Shown here: positions 23,201-35,200 of the stretch, one piece after another
How positions within the stretch are numbered: position 1 is the first letter of the stretch
Layout of the letters: each line of letters begins with the position of its first letter
NCBI GenBank assembly: GCA_038030265.1
Contig: CM075938.1
Span: 7,913,009-7,977,008, forward strand
Length of the DNA: 64,000 bases
Direction of reading: 5' to 3'
From: Corythucha ciliata
Taxonomy: Eukaryota > Arthropoda > Insecta > Hemiptera > Tingidae
The notes under the pieces: model-generated
What the model was told of the DNA's origin: nothing
The model's input: only the letters and a program-made list of their open reading frames with translations
The model's database searches: none
Position numbers and translations under genes: made by a program

Positions 23201-26200
23201 TACTTCCTTGGACTTGAAATATCGCAAACCAACGGTGATATAGCTGTAAAACAGACAGCTTTCATCGAGAAAGTTCTTAAGCGATTCAATATGGCTGAAT
23301 GTAACCCAACCAAAATACCTATCGACAAACTAGGGAGTTCAGCTTCAGGGAAAGCACCAGTTAATTTTCCCTATCGTTCGGCAGTGGGTGCATTACTGTA
23401 CCTAGCTAGAGGTACTCGTTTCGACATTTCTTTCGCCGTCGGCGTTTTATCCCGTACACTAGAAAATCCAACAATGGAGGACGTAGGAAAAGTCAAAAAA
23501 GTTCTCCGATATCTCGCTGGTACCATGGATTTGAAACTGGTATATCGCTGTAAGCCAGAAAATCGTCTGCTCGGTTGTTACAGCGACGCCGACTTTGCTG
23601 GATGCCAATCCACCTACCGATCTACTGGTGCGGTAATAACTTACGCGGATGCAGCCATAAGTTGGTTCAGTCAGCGTCAACGTCTAGTCGCTGATTCCAC
23701 TTGTGAAGCCGAATTGGTTGCTGCGAATGCTGCATCAAAAGAAGTCATTTGGATTTCGAGACTTCTGAATGAGCTAATTGGTCTAACATCGGTGCCAGTT
23801 CTGCTTGTCGACAACCAGGCAGCAAAACGTCTCTCGGAAAATCCGGAATTCCATTCAAGATCGAAGCACATTTTAAGAAAACATTTCTTCATTCGTGACC
23901 GTATCAAAGCCAAAATGTTGGAAGTATCACATATCGAGTCGGAATCTCAATTAGCAGATTTACTCACGAAACCTATGCCTTACGCTAGACTGTCGTATTT
24001 GCGTCAAAAGTTGGGGCTTACTACTGGTCAATTTTAAATTTTTTTGTACGTTTTTCCCCGCGTTTTTCATTCCCAAAATTACTCGAATAAGGGAAAGTAT
24101 TGAATTTATTCTCACAATTTTGTAACACGCGCGGTAACTGTTCTTTTCGTTTCCACGGTAACGTTTTTGTTGTGTACTGGGGTCTCCGATTATAAAAAAA
24201 CACTCCTCTCGTTTTTATTCCGTCGATTAAAAATAAAGTTCTTTCCATTAAATAAAATACATGTTTTTCGCGTTCTAAAGACAAAAATCAAAAATTTTAC
24301 CCCAAAACTGACTGTTTTAATTCCAAAACTTACGATTTCATCCCAAAAACGTTCCTAAACTGACGATTTTACCCTGAAACTTGCGGTTCCACCCAAAAAT
24401 ATCACTTTACCTCAAAATTGAATATTTTACTTCAAAATTGACATTTTACTTTGTTGGGCACAGCTTTTCAGAGCACATAGAGTCAATTTTGACGATTTCA
24501 AGGCTTGAATAGCTATAATTGCCATTTTTAGGGCGCATAAAGTCGGTTTTTCTAGTTATAGGAGCGAATAGTACGTCCCAAGTCAAGGCGAGAACAGCCA
24601 AGTTGGCCATTTTCGGCGCTCCGAATGGTCTATTTTGCCATTTTCAGGGCAGTAGTCATTTGTGCAGAAATTTTTAGAGCTCGATTTGTCAGGTAATCCA
24701 TTTCTAGAGCTCTTAAAGTAAATTTGGCAATTTCTAGGGTTCAAAAATAGTAATTTTAGCCATTTTAAAGGCACGAATCGTCAGTTTTGCCATTGTCAGG
24801 GCTCAAATACCTTGTCCATCAAGCCAAGGCCATGTTTGACCATTCGATTTTGCCATTTTCAGGGAAGGAATAATCTTGTTAGGCATTTCCAGGGCACGTA
24901 AAGCCATTTTGGCCGTTTTCAGGGCTTGATTAGTCCGTCAAGCCAAAAGCACGCATTATGGTCATATTTGGCTCAAGAATGGCCAGTCTGATCAATTTTA
25001 GCGCACGAATGGTCGATTTAGCTACTATCGAGGGGTAATATCATGATATCTTTTTTAGGCATTTTCTGAAGTTCACCAGTCGCCGCCAATTTTTATGGCG
25101 CGTGAAGTCCAGTTTCAGGGGCGTAGCCAGCCCGTGATCAAGGGGTGGGCAGTCAGCTAGGCACGGATTCACAGTGGAGGGGGGAGGGGGTGCGCACGTC
25201 ATGAGAAAAAGTTCCCGTTCGCGGATGAAATGTAGAAAAGGACATTTTGCGGCTAAGGCTGAGGAAAAACACCCATTCACGGCTAAAATTGAGAAATAGC
25301 GCTGGTTCACGTTAAACTTGAGAAATAAATCTCGTTATTCGTGGTTTCGCGCTAATTCACAGTTTATAGAACTCTTTTCTCAGCTAAAGTTGACAAAATA
25401 AATTGCTCGTTCAATGTAGAATTGAGAAAAATCACTCATTTGAGGCTGGAATTGAGGAAAAGCGCCAATTCACGCCTAAAATTGAGAAATGGAGCTCATT
25501 CACGCAGGTAAAATTGAGAGAAGGCGCCAGTTCGTGGTTTCTCAAACATCGGTAAACATTGCGAGCAAGAGCTAATTGACCGTTTTTATACATATATATG
25601 GCAAGTTTGCGGGTGAAATTGAGAAAGAGCGTGACTTAGCGCATACATTTTTGAAAAAAGTGCTTATTCACGGCTAAAATTACAGAAAATTGTTCGTTCG
25701 CCCGTGAAATTGATGAAAATACCCATTTGAAAGTTTCGCGATGCCACGTCCGGGTCAAAATTAATTAAATTCGCTCTCACGCGAGTTATGTGAACCTTTT
25801 CACTGCTAAAATTTGAAGGGAGAAAAAATTGCTCGAGGCAGAATTAGGAAAAATCACTAATTTGCGGCTAGAATTCAGGGAAAACGAATTGGCGAAATTG
25901 TCACCGTTTGTTGTTGTTTGGTGGAATTCTCGTGGCTAAAATTGAGACATAGCGTTCATCCACATGTTAAATTGAGGAAAAACTTTTTTTTTTTGCGGCT
26001 GAAATTGACAGAGCGCATCAATTTGCAGTCAGGCGATGCCCAGTGCTGGCTGTAATTGAAATAGTAAATCAAAAATGCGTTATTTCACGGGTTTTTTGAG
26101 GCCTTTTCACGGCTAAAATGAAGAAAATGAGCTAGTTCGAGTTAGAATTGAGAAAAAACACTAGTTTCAGCTAAAATTAAGGAAAACGTCAATTCGAGGC

Positions 26201-29200
26201 TAAAAACAGTACTCATTCACGAGTAAAATCGGGGGGAAAAAAACTCTGTGCAACTACTCTTGAGAAAAACTGGATCCACGCCTGTGGGCCAGCTTCACTG
26301 GCGAAAATATCAGATGCACCATTGCCTTTTAGCAGGCTTATAACAGGATCTGGAGGTTAGAATAGCGTCAATTCGCGGTCAACGGAAACTAAATTTGCAC
26401 AGAAACAAATATCTGCTGGAAAACTGTCGTTTGTAGCCTTCTATTTCGGATTTTATGTCGAAAACCTGAAACTCCCCCCCCCCCCCGGAAAGTGATACTT
26501 TTGGAGCTAAACTTTGAATTTTAGACCTGAGACGGTAAACAGAGCTGGCTTTTCTTCTCCCACCATAAGTCGGATGGCACAGGGGGGTAAACAAGATTTG
26601 AGCTAGCCAAAAACACACGAAAATTGCGCGACGAACCTGCGAAAATGAGATTTTAGTGTGAAAAATCGGTTTCCAAGCTAAGCCGACCCTTGAAATCGGT
26701 TTGTCAGCAACAAACAAAGGCGAATTTTTGATTTTTGGTGAAACCGATAAGCGAAAATGTGTTGTTTTTTTTAGTGAGAAAAATCCGCAAAATCGGTTTT
26801 ATGGAGAGGAATACAAGAAAGCCAGATCAGGGATTTTTTGGGGGGTGGGCAGCTGCCCCATGAAATCTGCGCTTTTGATTCTAGGGGAGGGCAACTGCCC
26901 ACCCCTGCCCCCCGCTGGCTACGCCCATGTCCAGTTTTAGCCATTTTCAAAACGCGAATCGACAGTTTTGTATTTTTGGGCGTGAGTTTAGTTACTTTAG
27001 CCGTTTTTATAGTGCAAATTACTAGTTTTAACTATTTTTAGGCAGTGAAAAGGCTGTCAAACCAGTTTTAGTAGAGCGAACCACACTATTTTTCTAGCAC
27101 CTCTCTTGAGCAAATACTGAATCCGCGTCTGTCTGCGAAAATGGTATTCTAGGACGCAAAAACGGCGAATTTGGTCTTTGAATTATGTCACCCTTGCGAT
27201 ATCCGCTTTGTGAGCGACTAAACCCGCTGAAATTTATTTTTTTTTATTAGTGAAATCCGTGAAGTTATTTTTTTAGTGAGCGCCGACGAATGTGATTATC
27301 CTGAAAGATTTGTACTTTCAGAATGCATCTAGGGGTGGGCAACTGTCCCACTGAATCTGAATTTTTGAGTCTAGGGGAGGGCAGCTGCCTAGCCCTGCCC
27401 CCCTTTGGCTATGCCTATGTTCCTAGGTAAATTCGTGCATTGCAGTTTTTGATCCATGACTCACCTTCATTTTTGCATTTGAGGCTGTGGGTTCGCCGTT
27501 CATAGGAGTTTTCCACGGATAAAGTTAGAAAAAGAATTATATATTTTTTTATAACCGATGCAAACAAAATTGATTTGCGAAATCGTCTCTCATTTGCCCT
27601 ATTAATAGGCTTTGATGGGTCTGGGAATGAAATTCACACAGATTCCGGCGAGTCGGTAACATTAGGCATTTGCTCAAACGAGCTGCTACAGGGGGCATGT
27701 CCTGTAAGATTTCAGGGTTCCTAGGAATATCCTTTTCCAACCGTCCGCCCCAAATTAAATCACATGTTGATGGGGAGGATGGGTGGAAACAAACAGTGAT
27801 AGTGACATATAGCTTCTGAAAGATTCGAGGCTCAAACTGAGAACCAGCTGTAAACCATAGCAGAAAGGAGAAAAAAATTGCTTGTGCGGTGCTAAAATCT
27901 AAAAAACAACACGCCTAAATTTGAAGAAAAAAAATTAATTAGGGCGGCTAACATTAAGAAAAACACTAATTTTGAACTCAAACTGAGAAAAAAAAGTTCG
28001 AGGCTAAAACTAAACAATGCCAATGTGGGACTGAAATGTAAAAAAATAAAAAACGCACCTAATATTGAAAACATTCACGAACTAGCCCGGCATAAATAAA
28101 ATAAAAACTCAAGTTTTCAGCTCAAACAGGGAAAAAGTGCTATTACCGGCTAAAAATTGAGGAAAACGCCAATTCGTGGCTAAAATTGAGAAAATTCGCG
28201 AATTCACAGGCTAAACCGCTTCTACGAAGCTAAAAGTAAAAAAAACGCTTATTCGCGGCTAAAATTGAGGAACAAAATTGGCGAATAACGTGTATAAGAA
28301 TGTCTAATTCTGCCATCTCGCCTTACGAGGACAACTTTGTGACTGAAATTTTAGAAAAACGGCAAATTCATGGCTATAAGTTACAATGAAACACTGATTC
28401 ACGGCTAGAACTGAGAAGAAGCGCTAATCCATAGTTAAAATTTGAAAATTGCTTATGCGGTGCTAAAATGGAGAAGAACCCTCTAATTTGCTGCTAATAT
28501 TGAGAAAATCAGTAATTATTCTGGCGAGAATAATTACGTAATAATTAAGAGAAAGGTTAATTGTCAGTCTGAATTGAAAAAAAGTGCTAACACGCTGCCA
28601 AAAATGGAAAAATTGCCAATTTGCACTTAAAATATTGGAAAACGCCAATTCGTGGTTAAAATGAACAGAATTCGTTAACTTACGAGTTAGAAGCGCTAAT
28701 TCGTGGCTGAAATATAGGGGAATCACTAATTCACGGCTAAAATTGAAAAAAATCGCGGCTTCCTCGGTCAACTTTGAGGCTAAAATTGAGAAAAAGCGCT
28801 AATTTATGGCTATGAGTGAAAACCCCGCAAATTCGCGGCTAAAACTGAGAAAAAACGCTGATCCGTAGCGTGTGGTTATGGTGAACAAGAAAATGCTAAT
28901 TTGTTGTAAACATTTAGAAAAAAAACGCTATTTTGCGGCTAATATTGAGTAAAACGCTAATTTTCAGCTCAAACCGAGTAAAGTGCTAATTCTCTGGTCC
29001 CTGCTAGAAAAAATAGCTAATTTGTGAAAATTGTGAAAAACGCCAACTCGAGAAAAAGTTAAGAAACACCGCTGATTTACAGGATAAAAAAGCTACTTTG
29101 CTACTAAAGTTGAGAAAAAGTGCGTGTTTATGTCTATAAGGTGGGGGGGGGGAGACCCCACTAATCCGCGGCTAAATTGCGGCGAAAAGCGCTAATTTAC

Positions 29201-32200
29201 TGGTAAAGTTGACAAAAAGCACACATTCGCGGCTAAAATGGAGAAATTCGCGGATTAAACTTGGCATAAGCGCTGTTTGGCGGATGGATTGGGGAAATAG
29301 CGGTGATTTGCCTAAAATAAGGAAAAGGCCTTAGCGGTTGAGTCGAAATTTCAGTACAAATAACGTAACAACCGTGCTGTTAAGCTATGAAATTTAAGGG
29401 GGAGTTGAACATGTTTTTCCTCGACCCCCCACCAGTCATACGTCGCCTACTCCGCGTTACGGAAATTACCGCCGTATTTCTGCACCAATCCTGGACTTCA
29501 AGGGCTCATTTAAATCTTCAGGAAATTCCGCACAACCGTACGATCTTGCTTTCCTAAATAAGTCGTCGAAAGAGTGTGAATTTTCAAGGTTTATGTGCGT
29601 TTTACAGTTATTTTAGTTATGAAAGCAAGATCCTTTGGTTGGTTTTGTGAAAGGTGGTGGGGGGGGGGGCCGGGACTTTTTTATGCGCCATCGCTTGAGC
29701 TGAACTCTGGAACAGCGCCTGGTTGAGTCTTGTGGTTCGAGCGTTTTGGTGTTCGGAGCTAATTCGTCCTCTATAATGTTAATATATCGTTGATTCGCTG
29801 CTAAAATCGATACAAGTGCTAATTCGCTGCAAAATTCTAGAGAAATCGTCAATTCGCAATTTCTGGGGGGCAACTTCATTGTCTGAAATTGAGAAAAAGC
29901 GCTAATTCATGGCTAAATGTAAAGACATCGCTGATTTTCTGCTGAAGTTGAGGGAAAGGGTTAATTCGTGGCTAAATGTGGGCGCTAATATTCACTGCTC
30001 AAATTGAGAAACATATCTAATTTGCTGTTAAAATAGAGAAAAAACGCAAACGCACTGCCAAAATAAAAAAAAACGCTAATTCGCTGCTAAGATTGAGAAA
30101 AAGCGATCAGTTAAAACTAAAATTGAGAAAACACCAAACCGCGATTTCTGGAGGCGCTTTCACGGCTAAAATTGAAAAACAAGGAGTTAATTCGCGGCTA
30201 AAGTGAAGATAAAGTACTAATTCGTTGCTATTTTGTGACTACATCATCGATTCTCTGCTAATATAGAAAAACAGCGATGTGTAATTCGCTGCTAAAATTG
30301 GGAAAAAACGCTAATTCGAGCCTAAATGTGAATACATCGCTAATAATTCATTGCTCAAATTGAGAAACGGGGCTCATTCGCTTTTAAAACGGAGAAAAAT
30401 CACTAATTCATCGCTAAAATGGAGAAAAAGATACAAATCATCGATAAGTGTGAAGAAGTCGCTAATAGTCTGCTGAATTTTGTTCTCAATTTTAGCGTTT
30501 TTCGCAAATTGATCTACGAAACAGCGTTTTTTCTCAATTTTAGTCGCGAAATTGCATTTTTCTTAATTTTAGCTGCGAATTAGCGATTTTTTTTCACTCT
30601 TTAGTAGGTAGCAATGTTAGCACTTTTTCTCAATTTCAACTGAGAATTAGCTTCTTTTTTTAATTTGAGCTGCAAATTGGCGTTTTCTTAATTTTAGCCG
30701 CGCTAATGAGTGATTTCCTCAATATTGCCCGCAAATTAGCGTTTTTTTTTTTTTTTTTACATTTTAGCCCAGCATTAGCAGTTATTTTATCGCTTTCAAC
30801 TGTTGATGAGCGATTTTTTTTTCGTTTTAGCCTAGAAGTGTCTTTCAAAAGCCTCCGGTTTGCGTTTTCTCAATTTTGGCTGCGAATCAGCGTTCTTTTT
30901 TTCTGCTTTTAGCAGTGATTGTTCCCTGTGCTGGCCGTGAATTAGTACGTTTTTCAAATGTAGCCACAAATTAGCTCATGTTTCTTGTAACCGGGAATGG
31001 GTGTATTTTCGCAATTTTAGCAGCAAATTGCTGATTCTTCCATTTTAGGCAGTGAATTAGCACTTTCTCTCTATTTCATCCACAAATAGGCGATTTTTCT
31101 CATTTTGACCGCTAATTATTAGCTAATTATTTAGCGATTCTTTTCCAATTTGGCCGTGAATTTGCTTTTGTTAATTTCAGCCGCTAATAAGCGCTTTTTC
31201 TCAATTTCGAATTGGAGATTTTTCTCAATCTTAGCAGCAAAGTGGCGTTTTTATCCCGTGAATTAGCGGGCATTCTCAATGTTAGCTACGAATAATGACG
31301 TATTTTTCAATTTTAGATGGAAATTAGCGATTTTTTTTTTTTTTTTTCATTCGATCATTCGATCTTAGCACTTTTTCTCAATTTAACTGTAAACTAGCGA
31401 TTTTTCTCATTTTTAGTAGCGTTTTATTAATTTTAGCTGCACTAATTAGTGATTTTCTTAATATTAGCCTCACATTAGCAATTATTTTATCAATTTTAGC
31501 CATGGATTAGAGCTTTTTTTTTCAGTATCATCCACGCGAAGTATCTTTCAAAAACGATTGATTTTCGTTTCCTCTATTTAGACGCGAATCAGCGTTTTTA
31601 TCAATTCAAGCCACAAATTAGTATTTTTTTCAACGATTTATCCGCGAAATAGCGATTTTTACCAATTTTTAGGAGCGATTTTTCTCAACGTTCGCCGTGA
31701 GTTAGCGTTTGACCTCATTTTAGCCGCTAATTAGCGACTTTTCTTGATTTCATCCGTGAATTAGCGTTTTTTCAATTTTAGCAGTAATTTTGTAGCTATT
31801 ATAGCCTGGAATCAGCGCTTTTTCTCAATTTCATTTTGGAAGTTGAGATTTTTCTCAATTTTAGCTGCGAATTAGAAATAAATTTGTCTCCATTAACGTT
31901 TTAAGCAAATTTAACCGCGAATTAGCGTATTGTTTCTCTTCTATCCCCAAATTTTTGCAATTTGTCATTTTTTTCAATTTTAGCAGCAAGGTGTCGTTTT
32001 TCTCAATTTTAACTGAAAATTTGCAATTTTTTTCATTTTCCAGTTGTGATTTTACTTAGCACTTTTTCTCAATTTTAAATTTTTTTTGTTTGAAAGATTG
32101 TGATTGAAAGATTTTGTCATTTTTAGTAGTGAATTAGCAATTTTTCTCAATTTGAGCTGCAAATTAGCGTTTCCTTAATTTTAGCCACGCTAATTAGTGA

Positions 32201-35200
32201 TTTCCTCCATTTTAGCCGCGAATCATCGTTTTATCCATTTTAGCCGCAAATTAGTAATTTTTTTCCTACAATTTACCCGTGAATTAGCGATTTTTCTCCA
32301 TTTCATCCATGAATTAGAGTTTTTTCCCATTTTAGCCGCGATTTTGTCACTTTTATGGCCTGGAATTTGCGCTTTTCATCAATTTCATTTTAGTATTACA
32401 GATTTTTCTCAATTTTAGCAGGAACATAATAAGCGGTAATTCTCATTTTCAGCCGTGAATTAGCGTTTTTGGCAAATTTCGTTGAGTTAGCATATCGTCT
32501 CTCAATGGGCGATTTTTCCCAATTTCATCAATTTGCCATTTTTCCCCATTTTAGCAGCGAAGTAGCATATTTATCCGATGAATTAGCGAATTGTATCAAC
32601 CCTAGCCACGAATAGTGGCTGCGTTTTCCTCAATTTTAGCTGCAAATTAGCGTTTTTCGCAAATTTAACCGCGAACTAGCGTATTATCTCTTTTTTTATC
32701 CCAGAATCGGTCATTTTGAGCTATTTGCTAGTTTTCTTAATTTCTAGCGAAGTTACGTTTTAATCCTGGTAGTGGGTGCGGGAATGGACAGTTTTCCATA
32801 TTTTGACCACAATTTTCCTCAATTTTAGCCGCAAATTAGCGATTTCTCCCATTTTTTAACTGCGAATTACCACTTTTTGTTAATTTCATCCACGAATAAA
32901 CATTTTTTCTCACGTTAGCCGCGAACTGTTCTAATTTTAACTGCTAATTAGCTGTGAATTGGCGTGTTTTTTTTTTCTTCAATTTTAGCCTTGATTATAT
33001 GTAGCCTCTTCGTAATAGCCTTGAAGTAGCGCTTTTTCTATTGATTTCAGCCGCGGGATTTGGGCCAAGAACAGCACATTAGCGTTTCTATCTAGAATGC
33101 TCCAATATTTCGCTCGAACAATTATTAGATAGAAGTGATTGATGGGGAGGTGGGCGTGAAAACGTTCTGTTCCGCTTTTGAACGGTCATCTTCCGTGCGG
33201 TCCTCGTGTGATTTCGGCGTTTTTGGCCACTTTCACACATTTTCAGGGGGCCCTATAGATTTTCCCGCTAATGTCGGCATCGCAATAGACTGCCGCTGCT
33301 GGGGAAGTCCAAAGAGCCTTGACGCGCGCGGACCTCAATAGGGCGGTTGTAGTATTTCTGGGGCCAATTTTCCTCTTTTTTGGCGGGTGAGTTTAGGCCA
33401 GTCTTACATGTAGAGTCAAATTTACATTTTTCGTCAACCAATCTCATATAGAGGGGAGAACCTCTCTGGAGTTGCTTTTCCTTGAATCCCCCCCCCTTCC
33501 CCAGGTACCCTGAGAAGGCTGGAGACGCCATTTCTAGACCCAACTTTTTGGTCTAAACCGCGCTAGTGCCCAATTTGTTTTTACACCCCACACTTACACA
33601 CCCACCCTGTTGGCCTTAAAATAGCCCCTCAATTTTGTCAACAGGACCAGTACGATTGGAAGTGAGTACGGAAGCGAGAAACATTTCGGAGCCGTCGCCT
33701 ATAGAAAGCGACTTCTCCAGCAAATCCCCGATGACAAACTTCAAGGAATATTTAGCAGTTCGGAAAGCATGGTGTCTGCCGGAGGTAAGTGACGACCCCC
33801 TCCCCCACCCACCTCTTCCTGTTTTTTTTTTCTTTTTCTAATTATTTTAATTAAAAAAAGGCCGAGAGAATTAACGATTTTTGTATAAAATCAAACTAGG
33901 GAGGACCCGTGAGGTGACCTTCTTGAAAACCTTGACAAAAGGTCAAAAATTGAAAGGGCAACGTCTTGTGCTTTTGTCGCAAAAGCAGAAAATCCCAGTG
34001 ACCGTATTTTCGGTCATTCCTTACAATAAGTTCAGGTGAGCAGGAGGATCGTCTTTTTTGATTAATTTTATTTCAATTTATTTTATTTATTTTTAACGCA
34101 AAGGGGCGACATTAGAAACCACTTGGGCACTCGCAGGAGGAATACATCGGGAGCACGTCCTTTGTCGGCTATCGCCGACGGTCAAGACGCTTGGACCATG
34201 CTTGGGATGGAAAAGGCGTTAGACGGCCAGGTGATGATGATTTTGAATTAAAAAAAAAAAAAATTATAACTAGTTTTTTGGGTAACAGGAAATCTCCTAC
34301 GGGCAGCTTCTGGCCCCTTCGAAATATCGTAAATCGTCAGAAAGCGACGGAAAACATTTACCAGTCGCCAGATGTTACTCACACGATTCAAGCTCGATTC
34401 TTCGGACACTTCAAGTGTCCCCTCCGGTGGGAAGTGTCGAGAAAGCTATTCAGGGTAGGAATACGCTTCATTTATCGCTCAGTAAAACGCGAAAGTTTAT
34501 TAATTTTTTGCCCCCTCTCCGCGGTTAGGACAAGAACACTTCGAGTACGAAGCCAACGTGCTTGATGATCCAGAGCTGATAGCCGGTAAACACAAGCGTC
34601 TGCTGCCATTCTCATCGTACACTGTAAGCATACTGCCCCCCCCCCCCAACCACCACCATGGAACGACACCTTTTCTATTTTATTCGTCCGAAATAGACTT
34701 CGATCATTTTGTACGTACGAGCTGCCGACTTGAAAAAAGAGCTCAACGACAAGTTCAAAGATAAATTTCCGCACGTTGAACTGACTCTGAGCAAGTTGAG
34801 AAGTATCAAGAGGGAAATGAGAAAAATAGCGGCGCCCGATCTTCTTACAACCGCCTACTCGTACGTTTATTTCGAGAGATTAATTTTGAAAAATGTCGTC
34901 AACAAACAGAATCGAAAATTGTGCGCCGGGGCCGCCCTGCTTTTAGCGGCCAAATTGAACGACACCAAAGGAGACTGTTTAAAACATTTCATAGAGGTAA
35001 ATACTTTTTCTTCCTGTACACACCCCCCCCCCATCGCCACCATCACCATCACCACCCACAAATGACCGCGTTTGTGTCATTTTTTTTTAAAAAATAGATA
35101 ACCGAGTCAATACTAAGACTCAATAGGAAAGAACTTTTGACGTCCGAGTTCGCCGTTCTCGTCGCCCTAGAATTTGGACTTCACGTCCCGCCCCATTATG

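Larger units (their letters stand above)
19691..24293 (+). mobile_element. Intact Ty1/copia-type LTR retrotransposon
   Basis: The LTRs are at 19691-19887 and 24098-24293. They differ by two substitutions and one base in an A-run, about 1 percent, so the insertion is recent. A 5-bp target duplication ATTTT flanks the element (19686-19690 and 24294-24298). The primer-binding site GGTTATGGG starts directly after the 5' LTR, and a purine tract ending GGGAAAG lies directly before the 3' LTR. One uninterrupted gag-pol frame fills the interior. The element sits in Cables intron 1, in the sense orientation, and interrupts a minisatellite array. The LTR ends are TATTG...CAAAA rather than TG...CA, judged from the target duplication and the flanking PBS and purine tract. 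Confidence 0.95.
18639..27419. mobile_element. Large hAT-like element containing nested insertions
   Basis: The left end CAGGGGCGTAGCCAGCC (18639) and the right end TTGGCTATGCCTATG (27419; inverted CATAGGCATAGCCAA) form a short imperfect TIR. The flanking 8-mers are ATCCTAGG (18631-18638) and TTCCTAGG (27420-27427), 7 of 8 identical. Subterminal wording at both ends (GGGTGGGCAG...; GGGCAGCTGCC...) matches the better-preserved relative at 25116-26929. Inside are arrays, an intact copia element and the smaller hAT-like element. Without those two insertions the element is about 2.3 kb. The one mismatch and the age make the pairing of ends probable rather than certain. Confidence 0.6.
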
